From NCBI GenBank assembly GCA_964610315.1, contig CAZSVM010000001.1, positions 62,001 to 126,000 on the forward strand: a stretch of DNA of 64,000 nucleotides. Reading direction: 5' to 3'. Position 1 is the stretch's first letter, and each line of letters begins with the position of its first letter. The notes beneath the pieces are model-generated. The model worked only from the letters and a program-made list of their open reading frames with translations, did not search any database and had not been told where the DNA came from. The position numbers and the translations under genes were made by a program. This document shows, piece after piece, positions 1-9,218 of the stretch. Source of the DNA: JAQVEM01 sp964610315. GTDB lineage: Bacteria; Actinomycetota; Humimicrobiia; Humimicrobiales; Humimicrobiaceae.

Positions 1-58
1 CATCGGATACTGCTGTACCTATTCTTTTATCTCCCACGTCCAGTCCAAGAATCCTCAT
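1..58 (-). CDS. ruvX: RuvX/YqgF Holliday-junction resolvase-like protein, 5' part only
   Basis: The first 19 codons are visible before the window edge. They read MRILGLDVGDKRIGTAVSD, the classic N-terminus of the YqgF/RuvX family, whose first Asp (in GLDVGDKRIG) is part of the RNase H-like acidic site. The family is implicated in 16S rRNA 5'-end processing and in Holliday-junction resolution. The ATG at 58-56 overlaps the alaS TGA by four bases (ATGA), so the gene is translationally coupled to alaS. The alaS-ruvX order is common in low-GC Gram-positives and relatives. The rest lies left of the window. Confidence 0.85.
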   Translation of the reverse strand, partial: MRILGLDVGDKRIGTAVSD

Positions 59-2760
59 TTTTCTTTCTTTAATATATCTAAAATTTTATCCTTTACTGAA
101 ATTATTGCTTTCTTCATGAAATTTTTATCGGGAAAACCCATTTGCGCGTAGCGGGGTTTCCCTCCGCCTCCGCCTTTTAACTTCTTACTTATTTCTCCTG
201 CAATCTTTCCGCAATCTATACCCTTTTTTAGCAGGTCTTTGGTCGCCTGTAGAATTATAACCGGTTTATTGTTTACTATATTACCCAGAATAATAAAAGT
301 ATTTATTCCTTTGTAGTAATCTATAATTTCATCTCCCACTCTGCCAATACTTGCTATTTCCATATTCGATAACATATCGTATTTGGAAAAATCATAATCG
401 ATTATCTTTAATCCGGCATCCGAGGCTTTATATTTGAATTTATTAATTATTTCTTTCTTTGCAATTTTAATCTGCAGCAGTTCCAGTTCTTCTTCTTTTC
501 TCTTTACACTATCTTTTATTTCTTTTAAAGTCCCCGGTATTTTGCTTTCTTCAACTTCCATACTGGAAGATATTTTCTTTAATATTCTTTCTTTTTCTTC
601 CAGATAGCTATAAGCATACATGCCGGTTGCTGCTTCGATTCTTCTTAAGTTAGCTCCTATACTGGAATCGGATATTATTTTAAATAAACCAATTTCCCCT
701 GTCCTCTCTACGTGAATTCCCCCACAAAGCTCCCTACTGTAATTATCTATCTCTACCACTCTTACAAACTTACCATATTTTTCATCAAACAGAGCTATTG
801 CTCCGATTTCTTCAGCAAATTCTCTGGTAGTTTCAAAACATCTTACCGGGTCATCATTTTGAATCTTTTCGTTTACCATCCGCTCTATCCTCTTAAGATT
901 TTCCTCTGATGGAGGGTTATATATGGAATAATCAAATCTGAATCTATCTTCACCTACCAAAGAACCGGCTTGTTTCACCTCACTACCAAAGATATTTCTT
1001 AAAACCCAGTGCAGAATGTGAGTAGTGGTATGATTTTTGCTAATATCCTTTCTATAGCGATAATCAACCTCTGCACTTATTTCGTCACCCACTTTTAATT
1101 TACCTTTTTCAACACTGCCTTTATGAGTGTAGATACCTTCGACCGGAATAATACAATCATTGACTATAAATATATTATCATTTTTCTTAATAATACCTTT
1201 ATCCCCAATCTGGCCTCCTTTTTCTCCGTAAAAAGGCGTTTGCCTTAAAATTATTTCACCTTTTTCTCCCCGGGATAACTTCAAAGCCAATTTTTTGTTA
1301 CCGTTTTTGTCGATTTTTATTATATTTTCGATTACGGTCTTTACTTTATTTTTATGATAGCCCGTAAATTCTACTTCCAGATTTGCACTTATCCTTCTAT
1401 ATAACTCCATATCCTTATCCATCTCTCTATTGATTGTAACTTTCTTTCTTGACTTTTCAGTATGTTCCCTTAAATAATTATTAAATTTACTTAAGTCCAG
1501 TTTTATTTTATTTTCGTTTAATATTTCCCTGGTAAGCTCAACCGGAAATCCAAATGTATCATACAATCTGAATGCATCTTTTGGATTAAGGTATTCTTTT
1601 TTGGCTTTTTTAATCTCTTTTACTTTCCGGATTAAAACCTTGCTTCCTTCCTTTAATGTTCTGGTGAATCTTTTTTCTTCATCATTTACCAATTTAAATG
1701 AAAAGTCTTTTTTCTCTAAAAGCTCAGGGTAAATTTTCGAATATTCGTTTATAACTATTTGCCCGATATGGTTCAGAAAATAATCTTTGATTCCTATTAA
1801 TTTACCAAATCTTATAGATCTTCTTATTATCCTCCTTAATATATAACCACGACCCTCATTGGAAGGCACCACTCCGTCAGAGATTAAAAAATAGACGGCT
1901 CTTACATGATCCGCTATTATTCTTATACCTCTGTTAAATTCCGGATTATTTTCCCTGTCATTATTTAAATAATTCTTACTATCGGATATTTCCTCTATTT
2001 TTTTTACTATCCCTCTGAATAAGTGTGTTTTAAAAACGGAAGGGTTTCCTTCCAGAACTGCCGTTATTCTTTCTAATCCCATACCAGTATCTATATTTTT
2101 CTGAGGAAGTTCGTTATATTTTTTACCATCAAAATTATACTGAGTAAAAACCAGATTCCATACTTCCAGATACCTGCCGCAGTTACAATTAGGATTGCAT
2201 TCTTCCTTTCCACACCCGTAATTTTCTCCAAAATCATAATATATTTCCGAACAGGGTCCGCATGGCCCGGTATCCCCTGCCGGCCCCCAGAAATTTTCTT
2301 CTTTTCCAAACCGGTATATCTTATCCCCGTTTATTCCATTATCTTCCCAGTATTGGATTGAATCCAGATCGGATGGGATATCCTTATCACCCTTAAATAC
2401 CGCAACCGCTAGTTTATCAATAGGAATTCCCATGGTATTTAAAAGGAAATCAAGAGAATATTTTATGGCTTCTTTTTTGAAATAGTCACCAAATGAAAAA
2501 TTACCAAGCATCTCAAAAAAGGTAAGATGCCTATCGGTATAACCCACACTGTCTATATCACTGGTTCTGAAACATTTCTGAACCGTGGCAATTTTTTTAC
2601 CGGGAGGTTTCTTTATACCCAGATAGTAAGATTTAAATTGCTGCATTCCCGCCGTAGTTAAAAGTACACTGGGATCATTATGAGGTATAAGACTTGATGA
2701 AGGCATAATCAGGTGCCCGTTTTTTTCAAAATAGGTGGTAAACTTCTTTCTTATATCCAT
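55..2760 (-). CDS. alaS: Alanyl-tRNA synthetase
   Basis: Class II synthetase that charges tRNA-Ala in the cytoplasm. At 901 aa it is full length for the bacterial family. The N-terminal aminoacylation core starts MDIRKKFTTYFEKNGH and contains the motif-2 region RTSDIDSVGYTDRHLTFFEM. The editing domain is marked by HTTTH (NHTTTHILHW) and the zinc-binding CGGIHVERTG. The C-Ala domain ends with a glycine-rich stretch, GGGGGKPRYAQMG, the conserved end of the protein. A cysteine-rich insert around residues 175-195 (CGPCSEIYYD...CGKEECNPNCNCG) is usual for this enzyme. The ATG at 2760 follows the 6S RNA gene by about 50 bp. The stop overlaps the ruvX start. Confidence 0.97.
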   Translation of the reverse strand: MDIRKKFTTYFEKNGHLIMPSSSLIPHNDPSVLLTTAGMQQFKSYYLGIKKPPGKKIATVQKCFRTSDIDSVGYTDRHLTFFEMLGNFSFGDYFKKEAIKYSLDFLLNTMGIPIDKLAVAVFKGDKDIPSDLDSIQYWEDNGINGDKIYRFGKEENFWGPAGDTGPCGPCSEIYYDFGENYGCGKEECNPNCNCGRYLEVWNLVFTQYNFDGKKYNELPQKNIDTGMGLERITAVLEGNPSVFKTHLFRGIVKKIEEISDSKNYLNNDRENNPEFNRGIRIIADHVRAVYFLISDGVVPSNEGRGYILRRIIRRSIRFGKLIGIKDYFLNHIGQIVINEYSKIYPELLEKKDFSFKLVNDEEKRFTRTLKEGSKVLIRKVKEIKKAKKEYLNPKDAFRLYDTFGFPVELTREILNENKIKLDLSKFNNYLREHTEKSRKKVTINREMDKDMELYRRISANLEVEFTGYHKNKVKTVIENIIKIDKNGNKKLALKLSRGEKGEIILRQTPFYGEKGGQIGDKGIIKKNDNIFIVNDCIIPVEGIYTHKGSVEKGKLKVGDEISAEVDYRYRKDISKNHTTTHILHWVLRNIFGSEVKQAGSLVGEDRFRFDYSIYNPPSEENLKRIERMVNEKIQNDDPVRCFETTREFAEEIGAIALFDEKYGKFVRVVEIDNYSRELCGGIHVERTGEIGLFKIISDSSIGANLRRIEAATGMYAYSYLEEKERILKKISSSMEVEESKIPGTLKEIKDSVKRKEEELELLQIKIAKKEIINKFKYKASDAGLKIIDYDFSKYDMLSNMEIASIGRVGDEIIDYYKGINTFIILGNIVNNKPVIILQATKDLLKKGIDCGKIAGEISKKLKGGGGGKPRYAQMGFPDKNFMKKAIISVKDKILDILKKEK

Positions 2761-2810
2761 AAAAATTAAATTAAAAACCTTAAATCTAGATTAATATTTG
2801 ATAACAAAAT

Positions 2811-2996
2811 GGATACTCCGCTTAGTCGTAACTAGAGGAAGTTTTTTGCGCCCTGCGCTCAGCAGGTGGATGCCTCTTGTCTGTTTTATAAGTCCCACTT
2901 AAAGTGGGCATTTATGCTGCAGCCAAAGTTTGGGCTTCCAATGTAAATTTGTTGGCACAAAAATTTAACTTTAGTTACGATATAAACAGAGTACCC
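2811..2996 (-). ncRNA. ssrS: 6S RNA (candidate ssrS)
   Basis: A 186-nt region in the 440-bp alaS-aspS gap folds as one long interrupted hairpin. Read on the minus strand, GGGTACTC (2996-2989) pairs with GAGTATCC (2818-2811), and TCGTAACTA (2980-2972) pairs with TAGTTACGA (2834-2826). Inside lie a GGAAG/CTTCC stem and an apical CCCACTT/AAGTGGG hairpin. The 3' side of the central bubble reads GGCATCCACCTGC, then a small CCTGC/GCAGG hairpin, then CAAAAAAC. This matches the 3' bubble strand of known 6S RNAs in arrangement. 6S RNA mimics an open promoter and sequesters housekeeping RNA polymerase. A TATGAT -10 box (3013-3008) lies about 12 nt upstream. The rest of the gap (2761-2810 and 3014-3198) shows nothing else. 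Confidence 0.75.
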
Positions 2997-3198
2997 GGCA
3001 TGATGTTATCATAATTGAATAGTTTATTCAATAAACCGGGAATTTACTATATATTGTTGCCGCACTATTTCTTACTGCAGGAATCAAATAACTTCATAAA
3101 TTTTTCAAATAAGCATTGAATATAGTAAGTTTATATATAAGTCTCCGGCTTTTATAAATTGAAGAATTTTTTACCGAAAAAAATAATCAATTCTAAAA

Positions 3199-4995
3199 TT
3201 ATTTATCTTCCTCTACGATATCGATGGATACTTCCTTTAACTGCTCTTCAGTAACACTGGAAGGTGAACCGGTAAGCATGCATACCGCTGATTGGGTTTT
3301 GGGAAAGGCTATTACTTCTCTTATATTATCCAGTTTACCCAAAAGCATGATTAATCTATCCAATCCCAGAGCTATACCCCCATGAGGCGGGATACCGTAT
3401 TCCATCGCCCTTATGAAGAATCCGAAATTTTCTTCAATCCTCTGTTCATCCATATCAAGTATTTTAAATATCTTTTTCTGCAGATCGGTATCATTAATTC
3501 TTAAAGAGCCTCCTCCCAGCTCTACCCCATTTAATATAATGTCATAAGACTGGGAATTGACTTTCAAAGGATCGGTATCCAGGTAACAGACCATATCTTC
3601 GTCAGGTTTTGTAAAGGGATGATGAACCGGAGTTATCCTTTTTTCATTCTCATCCCACTCGAATAAGGGGAATTCATACACCCATACAAAATTGAATTCG
3701 TCTTGATTTATCAATTTTAATTTTTCGGCAAGATATTTCCTTATGATACCCAGAGTTTGACAGGTTATCATAAATTTATCGGCGACAATCAGTACTAAAT
3801 TCTTCTTCTTCAAGCTTAAAGTCCTAGTTAAATCTTCTCTTTCGGTATCGGATAGGTACTTGGCCATGGGAGATTGAAAATTCATACTCTGGTCAACTTT
3901 AATCCATACCAGACCCCCTGCGCCACATTTTTTTGCCATCTCCACCAGGTCATCCAGCTCTTTTCTGGAAATTCCGGATGAATCATCAATTACTATACTT
4001 TTTATACATCCGTTATTATTTTTAAGTATATCCTTAAAAATTTTAATTTCACTTTTTTTAAATACATCCGAAACATCTTTAATAGTTAGGTCAAATCTTA
4101 AATCGGGCTTATCCGTACCATAAATTTCCATACTATCTTTCCATCTTATTCTTTTAAAAGAAGACTCTATTTTTCTGGCAAATACCTCTCTAAATATATG
4201 ACTGAACAAACCTTCTATTATCTTTATTACGTCATCTACCTCTACAAATGTCATTTCCAGATCTATCTGAGTAAATTCCGGTTGTCTGTCTGCTCTTAAA
4301 TCTTCATCCCTGAAACACCTGGCGATTTGATAACATCTGTCAAATCCGGAAAACATCAGTATCTGTTTGAATAATTGCGGTGACTGCGGTAGAGCATAAA
4401 ATTTACCTGGATTTAACCTCGAAGGCACCAGAAAATCTCTGGCACCCTCCGGAGTACTCTTTGCCATTATAGGGGTCTCTATTTCTAAAAAACCTTTGGA
4501 ATTAAAATACTCACGGGTGGCAGCAGTTACCTTATGTCTTAATCTTAAGTTTTCCTGCATCTTATCCGTTCTTAAATCGATATATCTGTATTTCAGGCGG
4601 GTGTTTTCTTCCACTTTATTTCTATCGGTAAGCATAAAAGGAGGTGTCTTTGAATTACTGAAAATCCTGATATTCTCTACTGCCATTTCAATTTCACCGG
4701 TAGGGATAGACGGATTAATGGTATCTTTCGACCTCATTCTGATTTTACCGGTCACTTTAATAACATATTCATTTCGTATGTTCTTGGCTGTCGTATAGGA
4801 ATTTTTATCTACTTTGGAATCGAATACCAGCTGAACTATGCCGGTAAAATCCCTGAGATCGATAAATATCAGCTTGCCGTGGTCTCTTCTCTTATTTACC
4901 CACCCGCATAAGGTAATTTCTTTGCCTGCAAACTCTTTATTTATTTCTCCGCATAAATTGGTTCTTAATCCGGTTCTAAAAACAGAATCAGCCAT
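3199..4995 (-). CDS. aspS: Aspartyl-tRNA synthetase, bacterial type
   Basis: Class IIb synthetase of 598 aa, normal for the bacterial form with its GAD insertion. An N-terminal OB-fold anticodon-binding domain (CGWVNKRRDHGKLIFIDLRD, about residues 30-50) is followed by motif 2 (CYQIARCFRDEDLRADR), the GAD-type insert at about residues 290-410, and motif 3 (GGIALGLDRLIMLL). The OB fold carries His in RRDHG where discriminating enzymes such as E. coli AspRS carry Leu. His at that site is typical of non-discriminating AspRS, which also charges tRNA-Asn for amidation by GatCAB. That is an inference from one residue. The ATG is 2 bp after the hisS stop, so hisS-aspS are co-transcribed. Confidence 0.97.
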   Translation of the reverse strand: MADSVFRTGLRTNLCGEINKEFAGKEITLCGWVNKRRDHGKLIFIDLRDFTGIVQLVFDSKVDKNSYTTAKNIRNEYVIKVTGKIRMRSKDTINPSIPTGEIEMAVENIRIFSNSKTPPFMLTDRNKVEENTRLKYRYIDLRTDKMQENLRLRHKVTAATREYFNSKGFLEIETPIMAKSTPEGARDFLVPSRLNPGKFYALPQSPQLFKQILMFSGFDRCYQIARCFRDEDLRADRQPEFTQIDLEMTFVEVDDVIKIIEGLFSHIFREVFARKIESSFKRIRWKDSMEIYGTDKPDLRFDLTIKDVSDVFKKSEIKIFKDILKNNNGCIKSIVIDDSSGISRKELDDLVEMAKKCGAGGLVWIKVDQSMNFQSPMAKYLSDTEREDLTRTLSLKKKNLVLIVADKFMITCQTLGIIRKYLAEKLKLINQDEFNFVWVYEFPLFEWDENEKRITPVHHPFTKPDEDMVCYLDTDPLKVNSQSYDIILNGVELGGGSLRINDTDLQKKIFKILDMDEQRIEENFGFFIRAMEYGIPPHGGIALGLDRLIMLLGKLDNIREVIAFPKTQSAVCMLTGSPSSVTEEQLKEVSIDIVEEDK

Positions 4996-4997
4996 AA

Positions 4998-6269
4998 TTA
5001 AGCTCCTATGATTTTCATGAATTTTTCTTTCTCATTTTTCCAATTAACCTGGAATTGCTTGAATTCTTTAACATCTTTTATAGTCAGGGTACCGGTTTTG
5101 ATTTCATCACTTCCAATTATGATAATAAAATCGTAATTGTTTTCATTGGCCCATTTTATCTCTTTTTTCAAACTCCGTTTATTAAAATTGATATCACAGA
5201 TTATTTCTTTTTCTCTTAGATATTTCAGAATATTTAAGGAGTAAATCTGATAATCTTCATCCATTGCAATCAAATAAACCCGGGGCTTCCCTGACGGTTT
5301 TTTAAACTCCAGATTTAATTGTTTCATAAGCATAATTGTTCTGTCAATTCCTACCGCAAAACCGGTAGCCGGTATATCGGGACCTCCTAATTGTTTTATT
5401 AAATTATCGTATCTCCCTCCCCCGCCTAGAGCATTTTGAGCACTCTGAAGTTCCTCTGATATTATTTCGAATACTACCCCGGTGTAATAATCAAATCCTC
5501 TTACCAGACTTTTATCCATCCTGTAATTTATCTTAAGAACTTTCAGGTACTCCAAAACTTCTTCAAAATTCTTTTTACAACCGGAACACAGATATGAAAA
5601 AACTTCAGGCGATTTTTCCAGAATATTTCTGCAGCTGCTTTTTTTACAATCAAAAATCCTTAAAGCATTCTTATCGAATCTATTCCGGCAGTCTTCACAT
5701 AGTTCTTTTATTTTAGGTTTAAGGTATTTCTTAAATTCGGTAAGAAATTTTTTCCGGCATATATCACACCCGATACTGTTAACCTTAAACACCAGTTTCT
5801 TAAATCCTAATTTTTCAAAAAGTGAATTTAGAATCCACATAACCTCGGAGTCCATCGCCGGATTATTAGTCCCAATGGCTTCAATTCCCACCTGCCAGAA
5901 TTCCCTCATTCTTCCCTTCTGGGGTCTCTCGTACCGGAACATATTGCTGATGTAAAACAACTTTAAAGGAAGGTTATCGGAGTACATTTTTTTCTCTATA
6001 ACCGCCCTGACAATGGATGCCGTGCCTTCGGGCCTCAGTGTCAGTGATCTTCCCTTCTTATCCCGGAAAGTGTACATTTCCTTTTGCACTATATCGGTAT
6101 CTTCTCCTATACTTCTGCTAAAAACGGGGGTATATTCGAAAGCAGGGGTTATTATTTCTTTATAATTAAACGTTTCCAATATTTTCCGTGCAGTCTTTAT
6201 AATATAATCTCTGTAATCTATATTTTCGCCATATATATCAGTAGTTCCTCTTGGAGAATTTAAACTCAA
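4998..6269 (-). CDS. hisS: Histidyl-tRNA synthetase
   Basis: Class II synthetase of 423 aa. Motif 1/2 region: PRGTTDIYGE at the start and MFRYERPQKGRMREFWQ. Histidine-binding motifs LVRGFDYYTG and GGGGRYDNL, then motif 3 GFAVGIDRTIML and a C-terminal HGTP anticodon-binding domain. The insertion domain (about residues 165-245) is rich in CxxC-like pairs (GCDICRKK, LCEDCRNR, LCSGCKKN), as in many low-GC bacterial HisRS. The start is TTG at 6269-6267, which overlaps the TGA of the upstream hydrolase gene (TTGA). A GGTGAT ribosome-binding site lies 6-7 nt before it, and no ATG fits the conserved N-terminus better. Confidence 0.96.
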   Translation of the reverse strand: MSLNSPRGTTDIYGENIDYRDYIIKTARKILETFNYKEIITPAFEYTPVFSRSIGEDTDIVQKEMYTFRDKKGRSLTLRPEGTASIVRAVIEKKMYSDNLPLKLFYISNMFRYERPQKGRMREFWQVGIEAIGTNNPAMDSEVMWILNSLFEKLGFKKLVFKVNSIGCDICRKKFLTEFKKYLKPKIKELCEDCRNRFDKNALRIFDCKKSSCRNILEKSPEVFSYLCSGCKKNFEEVLEYLKVLKINYRMDKSLVRGFDYYTGVVFEIISEELQSAQNALGGGGRYDNLIKQLGGPDIPATGFAVGIDRTIMLMKQLNLEFKKPSGKPRVYLIAMDEDYQIYSLNILKYLREKEIICDINFNKRSLKKEIKWANENNYDFIIIIGSDEIKTGTLTIKDVKEFKQFQVNWKNEKEKFMKIIGA

Positions 6270-6925
6270 AATAGATCACCATATTCCTTTTGGTTATCCT
6301 CTTTTAAAAAATAATCCCCCAGATAATAATTCGTTTTCAATTCATACTCAAGGATGCTACTCCCTCCATGGCCGGGGTGTATTATTAACTGGCTATCCAT
6401 TTTCTTTAATTTAGCCAGTGATTTTTTTATCCGCACTGCATCCCCTCCCGGTAAATCCGTTCGCCCTATTGCACCTCTGAACAGTAAATCTCCGGTAAAA
6501 AGAAACTTACCGGTTTTAAGCATTATACTTCCGGGAGTATGCCCGGGAACATTAATAATTTCAATACCTAATCCGGTAAAATAACCATAATCAGTATTCT
6601 TTATTAAATTATAAGTTTTTAATGATAATTCATTTTCTCCAAAAAATGAAGAAAAATTCCTCTTAGGATCAGTAATAATCGATTCTTCAAGTTCATGGAT
6701 ATAGAATGGAACTCCGTAATTAGAAATTATCTCCTCTACTGCCCCGATATGATCATAATGTCCATGAGTATTTAATATGAAATCCGGCTTTATACCACAC
6801 CGGTCCAGATTTTTTTTTATAACTTTAAAATCTGCACCGGGATCTATTATTATATTTACATTATCCAGACCTAAAATATAACAGTTTACTTTAAAAAATC
6901 CCAATTCTAATTTTTTTAACTTCAA
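6266..6925 (-). CDS. MBL-fold hydrolase, glyoxalase II-like
   Basis: A 219-aa metallo-beta-lactamase-fold enzyme. Metal ligands: NTHGHYDHIG (HxHxDH), VPGHTPGS, the Asp of TGDLLFRGAIGRTDLPGG and IHPGHGG. The GRTDLPGG loop is characteristic of the YcbL/GloB-like branch that hydrolyses S-lactoylglutathione or related thioesters; the real substrate is unknown. No signal peptide, so cytoplasmic. The start is TTG (6925-6923) 9 bp after the rel stop. The gene sits between rel and hisS, the position it holds in many Firmicutes and Actinobacteria, and is translationally coupled to hisS. Confidence 0.9.
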   Translation of the reverse strand: MKLKKLELGFFKVNCYILGLDNVNIIIDPGADFKVIKKNLDRCGIKPDFILNTHGHYDHIGAVEEIISNYGVPFYIHELEESIITDPKRNFSSFFGENELSLKTYNLIKNTDYGYFTGLGIEIINVPGHTPGSIMLKTGKFLFTGDLLFRGAIGRTDLPGGDAVRIKKSLAKLKKMDSQLIIHPGHGGSSILEYELKTNYYLGDYFLKEDNQKEYGDLF

Positions 6926-6934
6926 TGGCGGTAT

Positions 6935-9145
6935 TTACTTTCTAGGTAATACTCTAAAGGCATCGTAAACCGAATCCACCTGTTTTATGTTATTGATAAC
7001 ATCCTTTAGAATGTATTTATTATTAATTTCTATAAGGAATCTGAATTTAACATGTCCGCCTTTATCTACCCTTAAAGAATTAGCTCTGACTATATTCAAA
7101 TCATACTCACTAATAACATTGGTAATATCACGGAGCAGTTTGGTTCTGTCCAGAGCTTCTATCTGTATTTCGGCATTAAATTTATAAGGAGCTTTTTTAT
7201 CCCAGGTAACGTCGATGAATCTTTGCTTTTCCAGATTCATCAATGTATTAATATTATTACAATCAACTCTATGAACAGAAATTCCTTTGCCTCTGGTTAT
7301 ATAACCTATAATACTATCCCCCGGTACCGGATTGCAGCATTTGGCTATGGTTATCAAAACCTCTTCCATTCCTCTGACCTTGATACCGGAGCTTTCTTTT
7401 TCCCCGGATTCCTTTCTATGTATATCTTCGATAGTTAATTCTTTTTTTGGCTCTTTCTGGTTCAGTTTTTTTACTATTCTGGTAAAAACCTGGTGTGCCG
7501 AGATTTTATGGGAACCAATACTTCTAAAGAGATTCTCTGCTTTTTCGATATTCATTTCCCTTGCTACTTCGTCGAATACTTCCATAGACACACTTTTAAA
7601 AGAAAGGCTGTTTTTCCTCAGGACTTTCAGCATTATGTCCCTGCCGGCATTATATGTTTCCTGTCTTTGCTCTTTACTGAACCACTGTTTTATTTTATTT
7701 CTCGCCCTGGAAGTTTTAACTATATTAAGCCAGTCCCTGCTGGGTCCCTTCTTATTTTTGGTCACTATTATTTCCACAATATCTCCGTTTTCCAGAACAG
7801 TTTCTATGGGAGCCATATTCCCGTTAATCTTTGAGCCTATAATATTATGTCCTACATCAGTGTGTATCTGATAAGCAAAATCTATAGTAGTAGCGCCTCT
7901 GGGCAGATTTATCACCTTTCCTTTGGGAGTGAACACAAATACTTCCTCTTCGAATAAATCGAGTTTCAATGATTCCATATAATCCTGGGGGTCTTTCAAT
8001 TCCTTCTGCCAGTCCAGTATTTGTCTTATCCATGCTACTCTCTTGTCGAATTCGCTTAGTTTTTTAAAACCGCCCTCCTTGTACTTATAGTGGGCAGCAA
8101 TACCATATTCTGCAAATTTATGCATCTCAAACGTTCTTATCTGTATTTCAAGAGGTTTACCTTTAAGACCAATTACCGTTGTATGGAGGGATTGATACAT
8201 ATTAAACTTAGGATTGGCAATAAAGTCTTTAAATCTTCCCGGCACTGGTTTCCATAACGAATGTATTATTCCCAGAACGGCATAGCAACTTTTTACATCA
8301 TTCACTATAATTCTAATGGCAATTATATCGTAAATATCTTCAAACTTTCTGTTCTGTTTGGTAATTTTATTATAAACACTATAATAAGTTTTAATTCTCC
8401 CGCTTATATCTGCAGAAATTTTTACTTCTTTTAATTTTTTATTGACTATTTTTATGGCTTCATCAATTAAAGATTTTCTTTCTTCCAGTTTTTCATCAAA
8501 CATATTTTTTATTTTGGTATACTCCCTGGAGTAAAGATATTTAAAACTTAAATCCTCCAGTTCCGATTTTATCTGATATATCCCTAACCGGTGAGCAATA
8601 GGAGCATAAACTTCAATAGTTTCCAATGAATTCATCTTCCTCTTTTCTTCATCCAGTGGATAAAGGGTCCGCATGTTATGAAGCCTGTCGGCTAGCTTTA
8701 CCAGTATTATCCTGACATCTTCGGACATGGCAATTATCATTTTTCTTATGTTGCTTACCTGCTGCTCTTCTTTGCTGTCAAAAACAATTTTATCTAATTT
8801 GGTTACCCCGTTTATTATATTTGCAGTTTTTTGTCCGAATTCTTTTTTAGCCATTTCCAGACTATAATCCGTATCTTCTATAACATCGTGTAAAATCGCT
8901 GATATGATAGATACCTGATCCAGTTCGATATCAGCCAGGATTCCTGCTACCTCCAGGGGATGAACTACAAAAGGTTCGCCTGATTTCCGGTACTGGTTCT
9001 TGTGATATTTCTTGGAAGTCTGATAAGCTTTGTCAAGCAGTGCTTCATCTATATCCGGATTATAAGACTTTATCTTCTTTATTAATTTCTTATATATAAG
9101 ATCCGTATTTACATTTTTGGTTTTACTGTTAATTTTTAAATCCAT
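6935..9145 (-). CDS. rel: Bifunctional (p)ppGpp synthetase/hydrolase Rel
   Basis: Long RelA/SpoT homologue, about 736 aa. Domain order: HD hydrolase with intact HDxxEDT (LHDVIEDTDYSL), synthetase with GRFKDFIANPK and YQSLHTTV, TGS domain (VFVFTPKGKVINLPRG), a helical and conserved-cysteine region (ITIAKCCNPVPGDSIIGY), and a C-terminal ACT domain. The RxKD form of the synthetase loop and the intact HD site are those of bifunctional Rel, which both makes and degrades the alarmone, rather than synthesis-only RelA. The frame is open upstream to a TTG at 9166. The ATG at 9145 is chosen because it has AGAGAA just upstream and the TTG has no ribosome-binding site. Confidence 0.95.
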   Translation of the reverse strand: MDLKINSKTKNVNTDLIYKKLIKKIKSYNPDIDEALLDKAYQTSKKYHKNQYRKSGEPFVVHPLEVAGILADIELDQVSIISAILHDVIEDTDYSLEMAKKEFGQKTANIINGVTKLDKIVFDSKEEQQVSNIRKMIIAMSEDVRIILVKLADRLHNMRTLYPLDEEKRKMNSLETIEVYAPIAHRLGIYQIKSELEDLSFKYLYSREYTKIKNMFDEKLEERKSLIDEAIKIVNKKLKEVKISADISGRIKTYYSVYNKITKQNRKFEDIYDIIAIRIIVNDVKSCYAVLGIIHSLWKPVPGRFKDFIANPKFNMYQSLHTTVIGLKGKPLEIQIRTFEMHKFAEYGIAAHYKYKEGGFKKLSEFDKRVAWIRQILDWQKELKDPQDYMESLKLDLFEEEVFVFTPKGKVINLPRGATTIDFAYQIHTDVGHNIIGSKINGNMAPIETVLENGDIVEIIVTKNKKGPSRDWLNIVKTSRARNKIKQWFSKEQRQETYNAGRDIMLKVLRKNSLSFKSVSMEVFDEVAREMNIEKAENLFRSIGSHKISAHQVFTRIVKKLNQKEPKKELTIEDIHRKESGEKESSGIKVRGMEEVLITIAKCCNPVPGDSIIGYITRGKGISVHRVDCNNINTLMNLEKQRFIDVTWDKKAPYKFNAEIQIEALDRTKLLRDITNVISEYDLNIVRANSLRVDKGGHVKFRFLIEINNKYILKDVINNIKQVDSVYDAFRVLPRK

Positions 9146-9218
9146 TTTTCTCTGATTCTCACCCAAAAAATAATTTTTATTTTAAAACTGTTATTATTAT
9201 AGAACATTTTCAACTTCT

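Noticed and set aside
2811..2996. 6S-like RNA on the plus strand
   Set aside because: The long stem is palindromic, but the CCACCTGC hairpin, the TATGAT box and the neighbouring genes fit the minus strand only.
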